Part shown: positions 1 through 8,194 of the stretch, piece after piece
How positions within the stretch are numbered: position 1 is the first letter of the stretch
How the letters are laid out: every line of letters starts with the position of its first letter
Source: Cytobacillus oceanisediminis 2691
Lineage (GTDB): Bacteria; Bacillota; Bacilli; Bacillales; Cytobacillaceae
Length of the DNA stretch: 64,000 bases
Reading direction: 5' to 3'
Assembly: GCF_000294775.2 (NCBI RefSeq)
Contig: NZ_CP015506.1
Coordinates: 657,501 to 721,500 of the forward strand
Notes under the pieces: generated by a model
Seen by the model: the letters and a program-made list of their open reading frames with translations, nothing else
Databases searched by the model: none
Told to the model about the DNA's origin: nothing
Translations under genes and position numbers: made by a program

Positions 1-1
1 T

Positions 2-619
2 TTTGCCTCATTGATTCCATTGGGCAAGCTGGCACTTACTGTATATGGAGCCATGATCTTCTTTGTTCTTGTTGTGTTGGGGATAATGGCCAAAGTTGTC
101 GGGTTCAGCATCTTTAAATTATTGAAGATGATTAAAGAAGAATTGATTTTGGCATTCTCAACTGCAAGTTCTGAAACAGTGCTTCCGAGAATCATGGACA
201 AAATGGAGAAAGCGGGAAGCCCGAAACATATTTCGTCATTCGTTATTCCGACAGGCTATTCTTTTAACCTGGATGGATCCGTTTTATACCAGGCAATTGC
301 CTCTTTATTTATTGCACAGATGTTTGGCATAGAATTAAGCATAGGACAGCAAATTACGTTAATGTTAGTACTGATGGTGACATCCAAAGGAATGGCGGGC
401 GTGCCAGGCGTATCCTTTGTCGTGCTGCTGGCTACTTTCAGCACAATTGGATTACCTGCAGAAGGCCTTGCCTTTATTGCCGGCATCGACCGTATCCTTG
501 ATATGGGCCGAACAGCTGTTAACGTGGTGGGGAACTCACTTGCGGCTATTGTTATTGCCAAGTGGGAAGGGCAATTTAACCCTCCAGCAGAAGAAAGATT
601 TGAGCAACAAGCTTCATAA
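2..619 (+). CDS. Dicarboxylate/amino acid:cation symporter, C-terminal part
   Basis: The frame is open from the window edge, so the N-terminal half lies upstream. The visible 200 or so residues match the C-terminal core of the GltP/GltT/DctP family, membrane carriers that take up glutamate, aspartate or C4-dicarboxylates with Na+ or H+. Visible family motifs are the re-entrant segment with SSETVLPRIM, the NLDGS segment, the TSKGMAGVPG loop and the DRILDMGRTAVNVVGN helix that binds the substrate carboxylate. The tail is short and charged. A strong terminator follows 9 bases after the stop. The family is clear; the substrate is not decidable from this part. Confidence 0.93.
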   Translation, partial: FASLIPLGKLALTVYGAMIFFVLVVLGIMAKVVGFSIFKLLKMIKEELILAFSTASSETVLPRIMDKMEKAGSPKHISSFVIPTGYSFNLDGSVLYQAIASLFIAQMFGIELSIGQQITLMLVLMVTSKGMAGVPGVSFVVLLATFSTIGLPAEGLAFIAGIDRILDMGRTAVNVVGNSLAAIVIAKWEGQFNPPAEERFEQQAS

Positions 620-627
620 TAGATTGG

Positions 628-668
628 AAAACACTAACAAATGGCAGCATATTTGTTAGTGTTTTTTT
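628..668 (+). terminator. Rho-independent terminator of the symporter
   Basis: A 13-15 bp perfect stem (left arm AACACTAACAAAT at 630-642, right arm 651-663) with an 8-base loop is followed by nine T residues. Confidence 0.92.
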
Positions 669-702
669 TTGTATCTTTGTGTTATTCCATAAAGAGAGGA
701 TG

Positions 703-1174
703 ATGGAGCAGGTTCGGACAGAGAAGCGGGAAACCAACGTGAAGGAGTCCGAAGGTGGAGCAGGCTCGGACAGAAAGGGGAGAAATCAACGTGAGCGAGT
801 CCGAAGGTGGAGGAGGTTCGGACAGAAAGGGAAGAAATCAACGTGAGCGAGTCCGAAGGTGAAGGAGGCTCGGACAGAGAAGCTGGAAACCAACGTGAAG
901 GAGTCCGAAGGTGGAGAAGATTCGGACAGAAAGGGGAGAAATCAACGTGAGCGAGTCCGAAGGTGAAGCAGGTTCGGACAGTAAAGCGGGAAATCAACGT
1001 GAAGGAGTCCGAAGGTGGAGGAGGTTCGGACAGAAAAGGGAGAAATCAACTTGAGCGAGTCCGAAGGTGGAGCAGGTTCGGACAGAAAAGGGAGAAATCA
1101 ACGTGAGCGAGTCCGAAGGTGAAGGAGGTTCGGACAGAGAAGCGGGAAATCAACTTGAGCGAGTCCGAAGGTGG
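703..1174. repeat. Nine-copy 52-bp tandem repeat array
   Basis: The motif TTCGGACAG recurs with its CGGA at 715, 767, 819, 871, 923, 975, 1027, 1079 and 1131, an exact 52-bp period. Each unit also has GTCCGAA near its end, the reverse complement of TTCGGAC. Hairpins can therefore form within a unit (about 27-base loop) or across a unit boundary (11-base loop). Two unit flavours are mixed, with interior GAAGGAG or GAGCGAG. Since 52 is not a multiple of three, no frame reads through identically, so it is not a coding repeat. The array sits between the symporter terminator and the next gene. Confidence 0.95.
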
Positions 1175-1266
1175 CTTATGAAAAGTTAATGCTGTTCCAC
1201 TTTTATCAAATCGCCCTTAAGGGTCATAATTATATTATAATGGAGTACAAACTAGGAGGAGTTAAT

Positions 1267-1833
1267 TTGACAATGGGAAATATGGAGCTGTCACCAGAAC
1301 AGCGTGAAGAACTGCTGGAAACTCTGAAAGCGCGTTTTGAGAAAAACATGCACCGTCATGAAGGTGTGGAGTGGGCTGATGTACAAGCTAAGCTCGAGGC
1401 TAATCCTGAAAAATTGTGGTCACTCAATGAAATGGAAGCAACTGAAGGCGAACCGGATGTTGTACGCCATGATCAAGAGACCGGCGAATACATATTTTAT
1501 GATTGTTCAGCTGAAAGTCCAAAAGGCAGGAGAAGTGTTTGTTACGATCGTGAAGCGCTGGAGGCACGGAAGAAACACAAGCCGGAAAACAGTGCTATGG
1601 ATATGGCAGCTGCCATGGGCATTGAGCTTTTAACCGAAGAGCAATACCGGGAGCTTCAGGAGCTTGAACATGTCGATAAGAAAACCTCTAGCTGGGTGCA
1701 AACGCCTGAGAATATAAGAAAACTTGGCGGGGCGATCTTTTGTGACCGGCGCTACGACACTGTTTTTGTGTATCACAATGGAGCCGATTCGTACTATGGT
1801 GCAAGGGGTTTCCGGGGCTCGCTGAGGGTTTAG
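1267..1833 (+). CDS. DUF4256 family protein
   Basis: A soluble protein of 188 residues beginning LTMGNMELSPEQREELL. The pattern of an N-terminal helix, a central VCYDREALEARKKHKPEN segment and a C-terminal GFRGSLRV end matches what I recall of DUF4256, a family of unknown function in Bacilli. The frame is open back to 1171, inside the 52-bp array. The TTG at 1267 lies 6 bases after a perfect AGGAGGA (1254-1260), and ATG 1273 is the alternative. An intergenic element with a terminator hairpin follows. Family call is fairly sure; function unknown. Confidence 0.8.
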   Translation: MTMGNMELSPEQREELLETLKARFEKNMHRHEGVEWADVQAKLEANPEKLWSLNEMEATEGEPDVVRHDQETGEYIFYDCSAESPKGRRSVCYDREALEARKKHKPENSAMDMAAAMGIELLTEEQYRELQELEHVDKKTSSWVQTPENIRKLGGAIFCDRRYDTVFVYHNGADSYYGARGFRGSLRV

Positions 1834-1900
1834 ATTCATTGCAGAAATTTGGGGGCCTGACTTCCTGAAGACTACAGTTTAATGAACAGGTTTTGTATTT

Positions 1901-1953
1901 CGCTGCCATTACGGCGGCTTTTTCTTTATATAAAAACTGGCAGTTTAGTTGAA
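1901..1953 (+). repeat. Intergenic GGGGCAG-type element (terminator plus degenerate palindrome)
   Basis: GCTGCC...GGCGGC hairpin, T-rich run, then ACTGGCAGTTTAGTTGAA, a variant of the GGGGCAG palindrome. It ends the DUF4256 unit. First of about 34 copies or remnants in the window. Confidence 0.75.
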
Positions 1954-2001
1954 TATAGCACCAAATATCTGAATAATACAATATAAAGGAAACCCATTAG
2001 A

Positions 2002-2784
2002 ATGGGAGTGTTGTACTTGAAAATACTGGTCACCGGTTCCACAGGCCAACTAGGTTCAGCTTTACTTAATCAACTAAAGGAGTCTGGTTATAAAGTAAAA
2101 TTAACTTCTAGAAGAAAACCTGATGGAATTGAAGATTTCAAGTGGATTTATAGCGATTTATCGTCAGGTGAAGGGTTAGAAGAAGCAGTAAAAGATGCAG
2201 ATGTCATCCTTCACGCAGCAACAAGTCCAATGAAGAATTCAAAAAGTGTTGAGGTTTCAGGCTTTAAGGAGCTATTAAAAAAAGCACAGCACGTAAAACA
2301 TTTTATTTATCCGTCAATTGTTGGGATTGATGAAATACCATTTAACTATTATAAGCTAAAATTAGAAGCAGAAGAATTGCTGAAAAACAGCTCTATCTCT
2401 CATACAATTGTACGCGCAACTCAGTTCCACCATTTTATTGATCATTTATTCCTATCCAAATCCTTTCTTAAAAGATATATTGTCCCGGATAAATTTAAGT
2501 GCCAAAGTGTAGATGCGGGTGAATTCGCTGAGCATCTAATAGGTTTAGTGGATAAAGAACCACAAGGAAGAGCGGAGGATTTTGGCGGACCAGATGTAAT
2601 GACATTAAGAGAAATGGCTGAACTGAAAATCAAACTAAATAATGAACCAAATAAAGTTTTAAGCTTATCTCTAACTGGAAAACTATATAAATCTTTCTGT
2701 GATGGGAAAAATACCAATCCTGCTCGAAAAATGGGAAAAATCACTTTCGGTGAATATCTAAGTGAAAAGATAAAGGGGCAGTAG
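2002..2784 (+). CDS. NAD(P)-binding SDR / NmrA-like oxidoreductase
   Basis: About 255 residues of the atypical (extended, NmrA-like) short-chain dehydrogenase family. The N-terminal Rossmann strand and glycine motif read ILVTGSTGQLGSALL; the DADVILHAAT segment and the YYKLKLEAEELLKNS helix (active-site YxxxK-like) follow. Such proteins bind NAD(P)H and act as quinone reductases, epimerases or redox sensors. ATG 2002 is used here, but TTG 2017 after GGGAG would give the usual MKILVTG beginning and may be the real start. It is a single gene followed by an element-type terminator. Confidence 0.85.
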   Translation: MGVLYLKILVTGSTGQLGSALLNQLKESGYKVKLTSRRKPDGIEDFKWIYSDLSSGEGLEEAVKDADVILHAATSPMKNSKSVEVSGFKELLKKAQHVKHFIYPSIVGIDEIPFNYYKLKLEAEELLKNSSISHTIVRATQFHHFIDHLFLSKSFLKRYIVPDKFKCQSVDAGEFAEHLIGLVDKEPQGRAEDFGGPDVMTLREMAELKIKLNNEPNKVLSLSLTGKLYKSFCDGKNTNPARKMGKITFGEYLSEKIKGQ

Positions 2785-2868
2785 TGCGCTCTTAATGATT
2801 GAGGCGTTGATCCAGGAGGGGATTAACGCTATTTTTTTGGAACTGCCTTAATATACAGGTTAATAAGG
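2785..2868 (+). repeat. Intergenic element with terminator hairpin
   Basis: GCGTTGATCC (2804-2813) pairs with GGATTAACGC (2820-2829) before a T-run, so this works as the oxidoreductase terminator. A degenerate AACTGCC...GGTTAATAAGG palindrome follows. A near-identical hairpin recurs at 50376-50400. Confidence 0.65.
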
Positions 2869-2905
2869 ATCCAGATTAAAAAATACATAATAGAGGTAAT
2901 AACCT

Positions 2906-3184
2906 ATGATTTATTTTAGATTTTGTTTTTATCAATTCTTTTTATTTTCCACACTCTTTGTTATTAACATCAACTTTGATAAATATATCAGTAAACCATT
3001 TACTCGTGTTGATTTAATCGCCATATGTATAAGTTTGCCTATCCTGTTTATTCTTTTTACCGCTGTAAGTAAGTTATATAGACGATTCGAGGTTATTAAA
3101 TTACGAAATAAAATATTCATTTCAATACCTGTTTTTATCATATCAGTCCTATTTGCAGGGTTTCTGGGACAACTGTTCTTCTAG
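2906..3184 (+). CDS. Small three-helix membrane protein
   Basis: A 92-residue protein with three hydrophobic segments (about residues 7-25, 31-52 and 68-92) and basic loops between them. AGAGGT lies 8 bases before the ATG. I recognise no family. It stands alone between two copies of the dispersed intergenic element, like many other small genes here. It is probably real, given its start signal and membrane pattern. Confidence 0.6.
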   Translation: MIYFRFCFYQFFLFSTLFVININFDKYISKPFTRVDLIAICISLPILFILFTAVSKLYRRFEVIKLRNKIFISIPVFIISVLFAGFLGQLFF

Positions 3185-3253
3185 ATGGATTTTTAACATC
3201 GAAATCATTTATTTTTAAATAAAATAGACGAATTATTAATTTTGTTAAAGAGA

Positions 3254-3303
3254 GCTATTTCTGCGACCTGCTTTTTTTAACTAAATAGGCAGATTTGTTG
3301 AAA
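3254..3303 (+). repeat. Intergenic GGGGCAG-type element
   Basis: Degenerate CTGCGACCTGC hairpin, T-run, then TTTAACTAAAT / AGGCAG / ATTTGTTGAA, a clear copy of the palindrome. It follows the small membrane protein gene. Confidence 0.7.
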
Positions 3304-3329
3304 ATGTTACAAAGACCGATAAGGGGTTG

Positions 3330-3752
3330 TTAAAGAGAAAAATCTAATGTTTTTAGTAACGGATCAATTTTTGAGTCAAAGGTGAAAAAGTAAGATTTAT
3401 TTTCATCATCAAATAAGAGTAAATATGGCTTTTCGTTTTTTGGAATGATAATGATCATTTCATCAATCAAAGCATATATCCATTTGTTTTCTACTCGATG
3501 AGACGGCTCTAAGGGGATTTTAATCATGTAGCCTTTGTCTGGAATTGGTTTTAACTTTTTAACAACATTATCAATTTCTTTAATTATTTTTTCAGCTTCG
3601 AATTGTATCTTAGGATTTGTTGGGACTGTCTTTGTTATCTCATTTTTTTCAATATCAAGAAGTTCAATATTCGGCCTGGTTTGTGCATTTACTACGATTA
3701 GATTCATTAGCAAAAATATGTGAATGAATGAAAGCAATATTTTATGAACCAC
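3330..3752 (-). CDS. Predicted secreted or membrane-anchored protein, unknown
   Basis: About 140 residues on the minus strand. The GTG at 3752 is chosen because GAGGTG lies 6 bases upstream, giving a start at VVHKILLSFIHIF, a typical signal sequence ending near VVNA. The mature part is acidic-basic mixed, with a helix (EAEKIIKEIDNVVKKLK) and a strand-rich C-terminus (PYLLLFDDENKSYFFTF). I do not recognise the family. It is isolated, flanked by intergenic elements on both sides. Confidence 0.55.
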   Translation of the reverse strand: MVHKILLSFIHIFLLMNLIVVNAQTRPNIELLDIEKNEITKTVPTNPKIQFEAEKIIKEIDNVVKKLKPIPDKGYMIKIPLEPSHRVENKWIYALIDEMIIIIPKNEKPYLLLFDDENKSYFFTFDSKIDPLLKTLDFSL

Positions 3753-3807
3753 AAATTTCACCTCGTTTGTTATTATCACCATCGATTATTAAGTTATGTA
3801 TGAGCTT

Positions 3808-3872
3808 GTTGTGCTAATGAAATCTTGGCTGAAGGAGCCAGCTTTTTCTTGATTTAGCTAACGGGTGTTGGA
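3808..3872 (+). repeat. Intergenic GGGGCAG-type element
   Basis: GTGCT lead-in, TTGGCT/AGCCAG hairpin, T-run, then TTTAGCTAACGGGTGTTGGA. It lies upstream of the minus-strand gene 3330-3752, so it does not end any intact plus-strand gene. Confidence 0.6.
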
Positions 3873-3890
3873 TTCCGATTCTATAATAAT

Positions 3891-4065
3891 ATGAATTTCA
3901 TTATATTAACGAAAAACAGCAATGTTTTATACCATTCATTAACGGAATTATCTGAGGCGATAGGAGCTGCAGAGGACAGTAATAAGCTGTATTAGCGGGA
4001 TTCATTTAAGCATGCACTGCTGGTTCAAAAATATTAAAAGGAAGGCATTGTGCCTTCCCTTTTTA
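3891..4065 (+). other. Possible small gene remnant with terminator
   Basis: A 34-codon frame from ATG 3891 ends at an amber TAG (3993-3995), and the same frame then runs 13 more codons to TAA. A strong GGAAGGCA/TGCCTTCC terminator with a T-run follows at 4037-4065. The terminator suggests that a gene once ended here. There is no good ribosome site and no recognisable family, so this may be a decayed short gene. Confidence 0.3.
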
Positions 4066-4163
4066 GTATGTTTCATACTCCTGTCTTGGAAGTATTATAA
4101 TCCCTTAATGACTTACTTCTGACTGAAACTGTGTGGAAGATTGAATTTCTTTCATAATGGACA

Positions 4164-4289
4164 CTAGCTGGTTTCTTTCAGCTGTTTATAGAATATAGCT
4201 GTTGAAGCTTCCGGTAAAAAGATCTTATCGCCTTGCAGGCTGATTTTTTCACTGTATTTGCCCAGAGTATCTGACGATAACCAGGGCAT
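4164..4289 (-). other. Short minus-strand frame, possible gene fragment
   Basis: A 41-codon frame (MPWLSSDTLGKYSEKISL...) on the minus strand has protein-like composition but no clear ribosome site. It may be the tail of a decayed gene. The remaining bases between 4066 and 4344 hold only the modA leader. Confidence 0.25.
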
Positions 4290-4344
4290 TAGCAGTTATA
4301 ATTAGTTATAATCGGAAATAACAAATTGGGAAGGGAGATTTATA

Positions 4345-5154
4345 ATGAAAAAGCAGTACCTGTTATTTTTTTTATTAATAGTCCTTTTTTTATCATTGGC
4401 TGGATGTTCAAATAATGACCAAACTAAAAAATCAGGAGAGGAGAAGCAGGAAGGAACCGAAGAGAAAGTGGAATTGACTATTTCGGCAGCAGCAAGCCTG
4501 CAGGATGCCTTAATAGATATTGAAGCAAGCTTCGAAAAAGAACATCCGAATGTACTTGTAAACTTTAACTTTGGAGCATCAGGCTCTCTTCAGCAGCAAA
4601 TTTCGCAGGGAGCACCTGTTGATCTTTTCTTTTCAGCTGCAGAGGATAAATTTGATAAGTTAGTACAGGACGGGCTCATCGAGGAAAAGAATGGGATCGA
4701 TTTAGTTGGGAATGAACTTGTACTAGTGGTGCCGAAAGATTCAGCATTTGGAATCAAATCATTTAATGATCTTGCTGAAGCAGATAAAGTGTCTATCGGC
4801 ACTCCAGAATCTGTTCCTGCAGGGAAATATGCGAAGGAGTCTTTAGAAAATACGGGTATTTGGAAAAACGCAGAAGAAAAAGTGGTGTATGCCAAAGATG
4901 TTCGGCAAGTACTTACATATGTAGAGACAAATAATGTGGATGCTGGAATTGTTTATAAAACGGATGCATTAGTATCTGAAAAAGTTAACATCGTGGACAC
5001 GGCAGATGAAAACACTCACGATGCCATTATTTATCCTTTGGGCGTTGTTAAGGATACAAGTCATCCAAAGGAAGCCAAGTTATTCTATGATTATCTTCAG
5101 AATGAAAAATCAATGAGTATTTTTGAAGAGTATGGGTTTAAAGGCCTCAAATAA
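4345..5154 (+). CDS. modA: Molybdate ABC transporter substrate-binding lipoprotein
   Basis: A 269-residue lipoprotein: signal peptide with lipobox LAGC (about residues 17-20), a charged linker, then the ModA fold. Family motifs include LTISAAASLQDAL at the start of domain 1, FNFGASGSLQQQI, the SAAEDKFD loop, NELVLVVP and the hinge segments ending in YDYL. ModA captures molybdate or tungstate outside the membrane and delivers it to ModBC. The usual permease gene is present only as a fragment just downstream and no modC follows, so this copy is orphaned here. A GGGAAGGGAG ribosome site precedes the start. Confidence 0.93.
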   Translation: MKKQYLLFFLLIVLFLSLAGCSNNDQTKKSGEEKQEGTEEKVELTISAAASLQDALIDIEASFEKEHPNVLVNFNFGASGSLQQQISQGAPVDLFFSAAEDKFDKLVQDGLIEEKNGIDLVGNELVLVVPKDSAFGIKSFNDLAEADKVSIGTPESVPAGKYAKESLENTGIWKNAEEKVVYAKDVRQVLTYVETNNVDAGIVYKTDALVSEKVNIVDTADENTHDAIIYPLGVVKDTSHPKEAKLFYDYLQNEKSMSIFEEYGFKGLK

Positions 5155-5191
5155 ATTAATTCATAACAACTGGTGCCCAAAAATCATCAGC

Positions 5192-5350
5192 CATTTAGTT
5201 ACTGGAAATATCCCAGAAAAAACACAAACGATCCCAACAGCTATATTTGCAGCTATTAACTTAGGCAATATGGAGGTGGCCTGGTTATGGGGGCGAGCAT
5301 GATTGGGATGTCGTTTATCAAGTTAGTTTTAGTCCAGATAATAAATAAAA
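5192..5350 (+). pseudogene. modB C-terminal remnant
   Basis: Conceptual translation gives VTGNIPEKTQTIPTAIFAA..NLGNMEVAW, then after a one-base shift GASMIGMSFIKLVLVQII. This matches the end of ModB permeases (GNIPGKTQT-type loop followed by the last membrane helix). The first three quarters of modB are missing. Reading modA followed by this fragment, the locus was once modAB and has suffered a deletion and a frameshift. Confidence 0.72.
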
Positions 5351-5363
5351 ATTCTATTTATAA

Positions 5364-5395
5364 CAGGCATCCTTTTGGGGATGTCTATTTTATTG
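5364..5395 (+). terminator. Terminator after the modA-modB remnant
   Basis: AGGCATCC pairs with GGGATGTCT around TTTTG, followed by ATTTTATT. It is compatible with the end of the former modAB unit. Confidence 0.6.
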
Positions 5396-5454
5396 CAAGA
5401 AGACTGGAATTCGTAAAAAACATCAGGTGACACTACTAAAAGAGGCAAAAAAAG

Positions 5455-5474
5455 AGCTGCCAATATTGGCAGCT
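5455..5474 (-). terminator. Terminator of the minus-strand ABC exporter operon
   Basis: A perfect 20-bp palindrome, AGCTGCC with AATATT centre. On the minus strand it is followed by CTTTTTTT. The stem is the same GCTGCC type as in the dispersed element, but here it serves minus-strand genes. Confidence 0.72.
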
Positions 5475-5570
5475 AAAGCATATAACATATGCAGATTAAA
5501 ATCTGCGAAGGAGAATTTATGCGGTTATCCCGATATCAAAATGACCATCCTTTGTTAAACGCCAATCGGG

Positions 5571-7214
5571 TTATTCAACAATCTGTTCCCAACTAATATT
5601 GAAAGCCAGCTTCCAAAAAATACCCAGGCAAATAATCGAAATCCCCAAATACAGATAGATTCCATATGGCAATAATGTGCTGGCGAAATGAAGTCCGGCA
5701 AATAAGGCTACAATCAGCATTAATCCGAATATAATGGCACTATTGCCGTTTTGATTGTACTCATCAAAAGACTCCGAAAAGGGAAGAGCTTTCTTTAGGA
5801 CCATAAAACAAATGACCGCATATAGACAGGCACTGATAAATACAGCGACAAGATCAGGCAGAATTTTTGCCCCGAACAGGAAAAGGAATAGTGCACTTAA
5901 AAGCAAGTAAACTGGCAAATATAACTTAAAGATAAATGCCTTGATGGTACCGCTGAAAACCGGCTTTAGCTGTTTGAGGGGGGCAACCCGGTAAATAAAG
6001 GCACCCTTATATTTCCCTGAATACTTTAGAAGAATCATGATGGTCGGAATGATGATTAAGCTAAAGTAAATCGTTAAATACGACTTGCTGTCAGATAGCT
6101 GTACAAAATCTTCACGAACAGTATTCATTATAATAATAAACGGAATCACGATGGAAAAACCAAGAGACGGATAGGCTTTCAGCTTAAAATCCCGTTCATT
6201 TCTCATCATGCTGCCGGCAAATCTGAAAACTGCTCTTTCTTCAGGTGAGCAGCAAATGATGTTGAGAAGGAATTGCCCTACTATACTTCGTTTCTTTTCT
6301 TTGGATTTTCCATGATAAGCAAGCTTTTGCAGGTTTTGCTCGAAGGTGCTGGTAAATTTCATATAAATCCAGATGGACAGGATCGGAACAATGAGTCCTA
6401 ATGCTGAAAAAATGAGATAAAACGGCTGGAAGCTGCCCTTCATCATCATTTCGATATTTGCCCCAAACCACATTGGAAAGATGAACACCTGCCACCACTT
6501 TGGCTGAAGCGAGACCGTTAAGTCAATTAACTCAAAAGAGCGAATTAGCAATTGATAGCCAACCATGATCATAAGGGAAAGCCCAATTTGGACATAGTTG
6601 ATGATATCTTTTAATTTTTCCCCATCAAAAAATCGCAAAATCGATAAATAGATCAGTGCGGTTAAACCAACAACCAATAGGTCAATCAGGAAGATGTTTA
6701 CCGCAGCAATAAGGAAAAATAAGAGCCCATTTTTGATAAGTCCCACTATCAAAGGGATTCCAGCAAGCGCAATGGTAAGGAAAGAAAGATAAATCGTAAC
6801 ATGCACCATTTTTGCCGTGCTGATCGTTTTTCGGTCGACTGGCTTTGGAAACAGGATGTTTCGATCACGAATATCCAGTAAAACCGAAGAGAAATCGGAA
6901 ATCATGGAGGTCATAACGAAAAAGGTGAAAATCCCATAAAAGAGGCTCATCTGGAATAGGTAATTGTCCCCCATAAGTACAAATGGAATCAAAAACAGCC
7001 CAAACAATACATAAATCCATAAAGATTTTATGTACTGATTGTTTTTTTCCTTGTTTTCATTTTTGGCATTCTGCGAGAAAATGGTGGGCACACGCCGTCC
7101 ATCCATCGTCAGCTTTACTTGCAGGAGTCTTCTCATTATCTTGTAGTCTACGCCAAAGCCGCTGAAAATCCGCTCAAAACGATCCAATAGTTTAAGAGTG
7201 CGATAGTCCTGCAT
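5571..7214 (-). CDS. ABC exporter permease (ABC-2 type, large)
   Basis: A 547-residue polytopic membrane protein with about ten to twelve hydrophobic segments and a cytoplasmic N-terminus rich in charged residues. It has no ATPase motifs. It lies 2 bases downstream of an ABC ATPase gene on the same strand, so the two form an efflux or drug/peptide export operon. The size and layout resemble the large two-component Bacillus exporters (Ytr/Yxl-like), but I cannot assign a substrate. A degraded copy of its last coding part is visible at 19728-19806. Confidence 0.82.
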   Translation of the reverse strand: MQDYRTLKLLDRFERIFSGFGVDYKIMRRLLQVKLTMDGRRVPTIFSQNAKNENKEKNNQYIKSLWIYVLFGLFLIPFVLMGDNYLFQMSLFYGIFTFFVMTSMISDFSSVLLDIRDRNILFPKPVDRKTISTAKMVHVTIYLSFLTIALAGIPLIVGLIKNGLLFFLIAAVNIFLIDLLVVGLTALIYLSILRFFDGEKLKDIINYVQIGLSLMIMVGYQLLIRSFELIDLTVSLQPKWWQVFIFPMWFGANIEMMMKGSFQPFYLIFSALGLIVPILSIWIYMKFTSTFEQNLQKLAYHGKSKEKKRSIVGQFLLNIICCSPEERAVFRFAGSMMRNERDFKLKAYPSLGFSIVIPFIIIMNTVREDFVQLSDSKSYLTIYFSLIIIPTIMILLKYSGKYKGAFIYRVAPLKQLKPVFSGTIKAFIFKLYLPVYLLLSALFLFLFGAKILPDLVAVFISACLYAVICFMVLKKALPFSESFDEYNQNGNSAIIFGLMLIVALFAGLHFASTLLPYGIYLYLGISIICLGIFWKLAFNISWEQIVE

Positions 7215-7216
7215 CC

Positions 7217-7999
7217 CTACATCTCCCTTACTACTGAAACAAATCTGGCACCAAGTTCCTTATGTTCACTGAATCCCGTAAGCTGGTTGAAGATCTGTTC
7301 AAGTGAACCTTCCGTATTTTGCTGCCTTAACTCTTCAAAGGTGCCATCAGCAGCAATTCTGCCGTCATGCAGAAGAATAATGCGGCTGCTTATCTTTTCA
7401 ACCACATCCATAATATGAGAAGAATAAAAGATCGTTTTTCCCTGTTCGGCAAGCTGCGCCATGATTTCTTTGAATATCATAACACTGTTCGCATCCAGAC
7501 CATTGATGGGTTCATCAAAGAACAGAAGTTCCGGATTATGCAGTAAGCTAGAGATAATGAGGAGCTTTTGACGCATTCCTTTTGAATAGGAGGCTATCCG
7601 GGAATGGTAGACTTCCCCTATGCCGAATAGTTCCATCAGGCTTTTTGCCTTATCACTGGCGAGGTCCGTATCAAGGCCATACAATTCGCCAACAAAGGTT
7701 AAGTATTCCTGGCCGGTCAAATTATCGTATACTTCAGCGATTTCCGGCACATATCCGATCTTTCTTTTATATTCAATATTCCCATCTGAAATATCCTGGC
7801 CAAAGATTTTGACTTGTCCTGAATAATCATCTTCAATGCCAAGCATGATTTTGACAGTGGTGCTTTTCCCAGCGCCGTTCGGGCCGATATACCCGATGAT
7901 TTCCCCGCTTTTCACCTGAAAAGATACACCATTCAGCACGGACTTCGGACCATAGTTCTTTCTCAAATCACTAATTTCTAAAATAACTTCCTCCATCAC
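7217..7999 (-). CDS. ABC transporter ATP-binding protein
   Basis: A 260-residue nucleotide-binding domain with all expected motifs: Walker A GPNGAGKST (about residues 39-47), Q-loop region, signature YSKGMRQKL, Walker B LLFFDEP and switch His in YSSHIMD. It energises the permease encoded immediately downstream. The likely start is GTG 7999 or the adjacent ATG 7996; GGGG and AAGG lie just upstream. A near-palindromic sequence 30-50 bases upstream may be its operator. Confidence 0.93.
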   Translation of the reverse strand: MMEEVILEISDLRKNYGPKSVLNGVSFQVKSGEIIGYIGPNGAGKSTTVKIMLGIEDDYSGQVKIFGQDISDGNIEYKRKIGYVPEIAEVYDNLTGQEYLTFVGELYGLDTDLASDKAKSLMELFGIGEVYHSRIASYSKGMRQKLLIISSLLHNPELLFFDEPINGLDANSVMIFKEIMAQLAEQGKTIFYSSHIMDVVEKISSRIILLHDGRIAADGTFEELRQQNTEGSLEQIFNQLTGFSEHKELGARFVSVVREM

Positions 8000-8027
8000 C
8001 TTAACCCCATTTCAAAATTATTCCATT

Positions 8028-8050
8028 AATTCTAGTGTAACATTAGAATT
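8028..8050. promoter_or_regulatory. Near-perfect inverted repeat upstream of the ABC operon
   Basis: AATTCTAGTG and CATTAGAATT are inverted repeats (9 of 10 matched) separated by TAA. It sits between two divergent genes, 29 bases upstream of the ATPase start, and is a plausible repressor site. No cognate regulator is adjacent. Confidence 0.4.
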
Positions 8051-8194
8051 GTTGTTGGCTAAAGGGGATTTGGGAATTCTTTTTGGTTTTGTCCTGCTTA
8101 CTGGAGATGGAATAAAAAGGTTGTTAATTGAATGACCCTTTAAGATAATTAATCTGAAGGGATTTTGATAATGGAAAATATTTAGGGGGATTAA

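Noticed and set aside
656..997. 113-codon minus-strand frame through the 52-bp repeats
   Set aside because: It arises only from the repeat composition. The 52-bp period shifts the frame at each unit, there is no ribosome site, and it begins in the symporter terminator.
703..1174. CRISPR array
   Set aside because: The 52-bp units are near-identical along their whole length with no unique spacers, and no cas genes are present.
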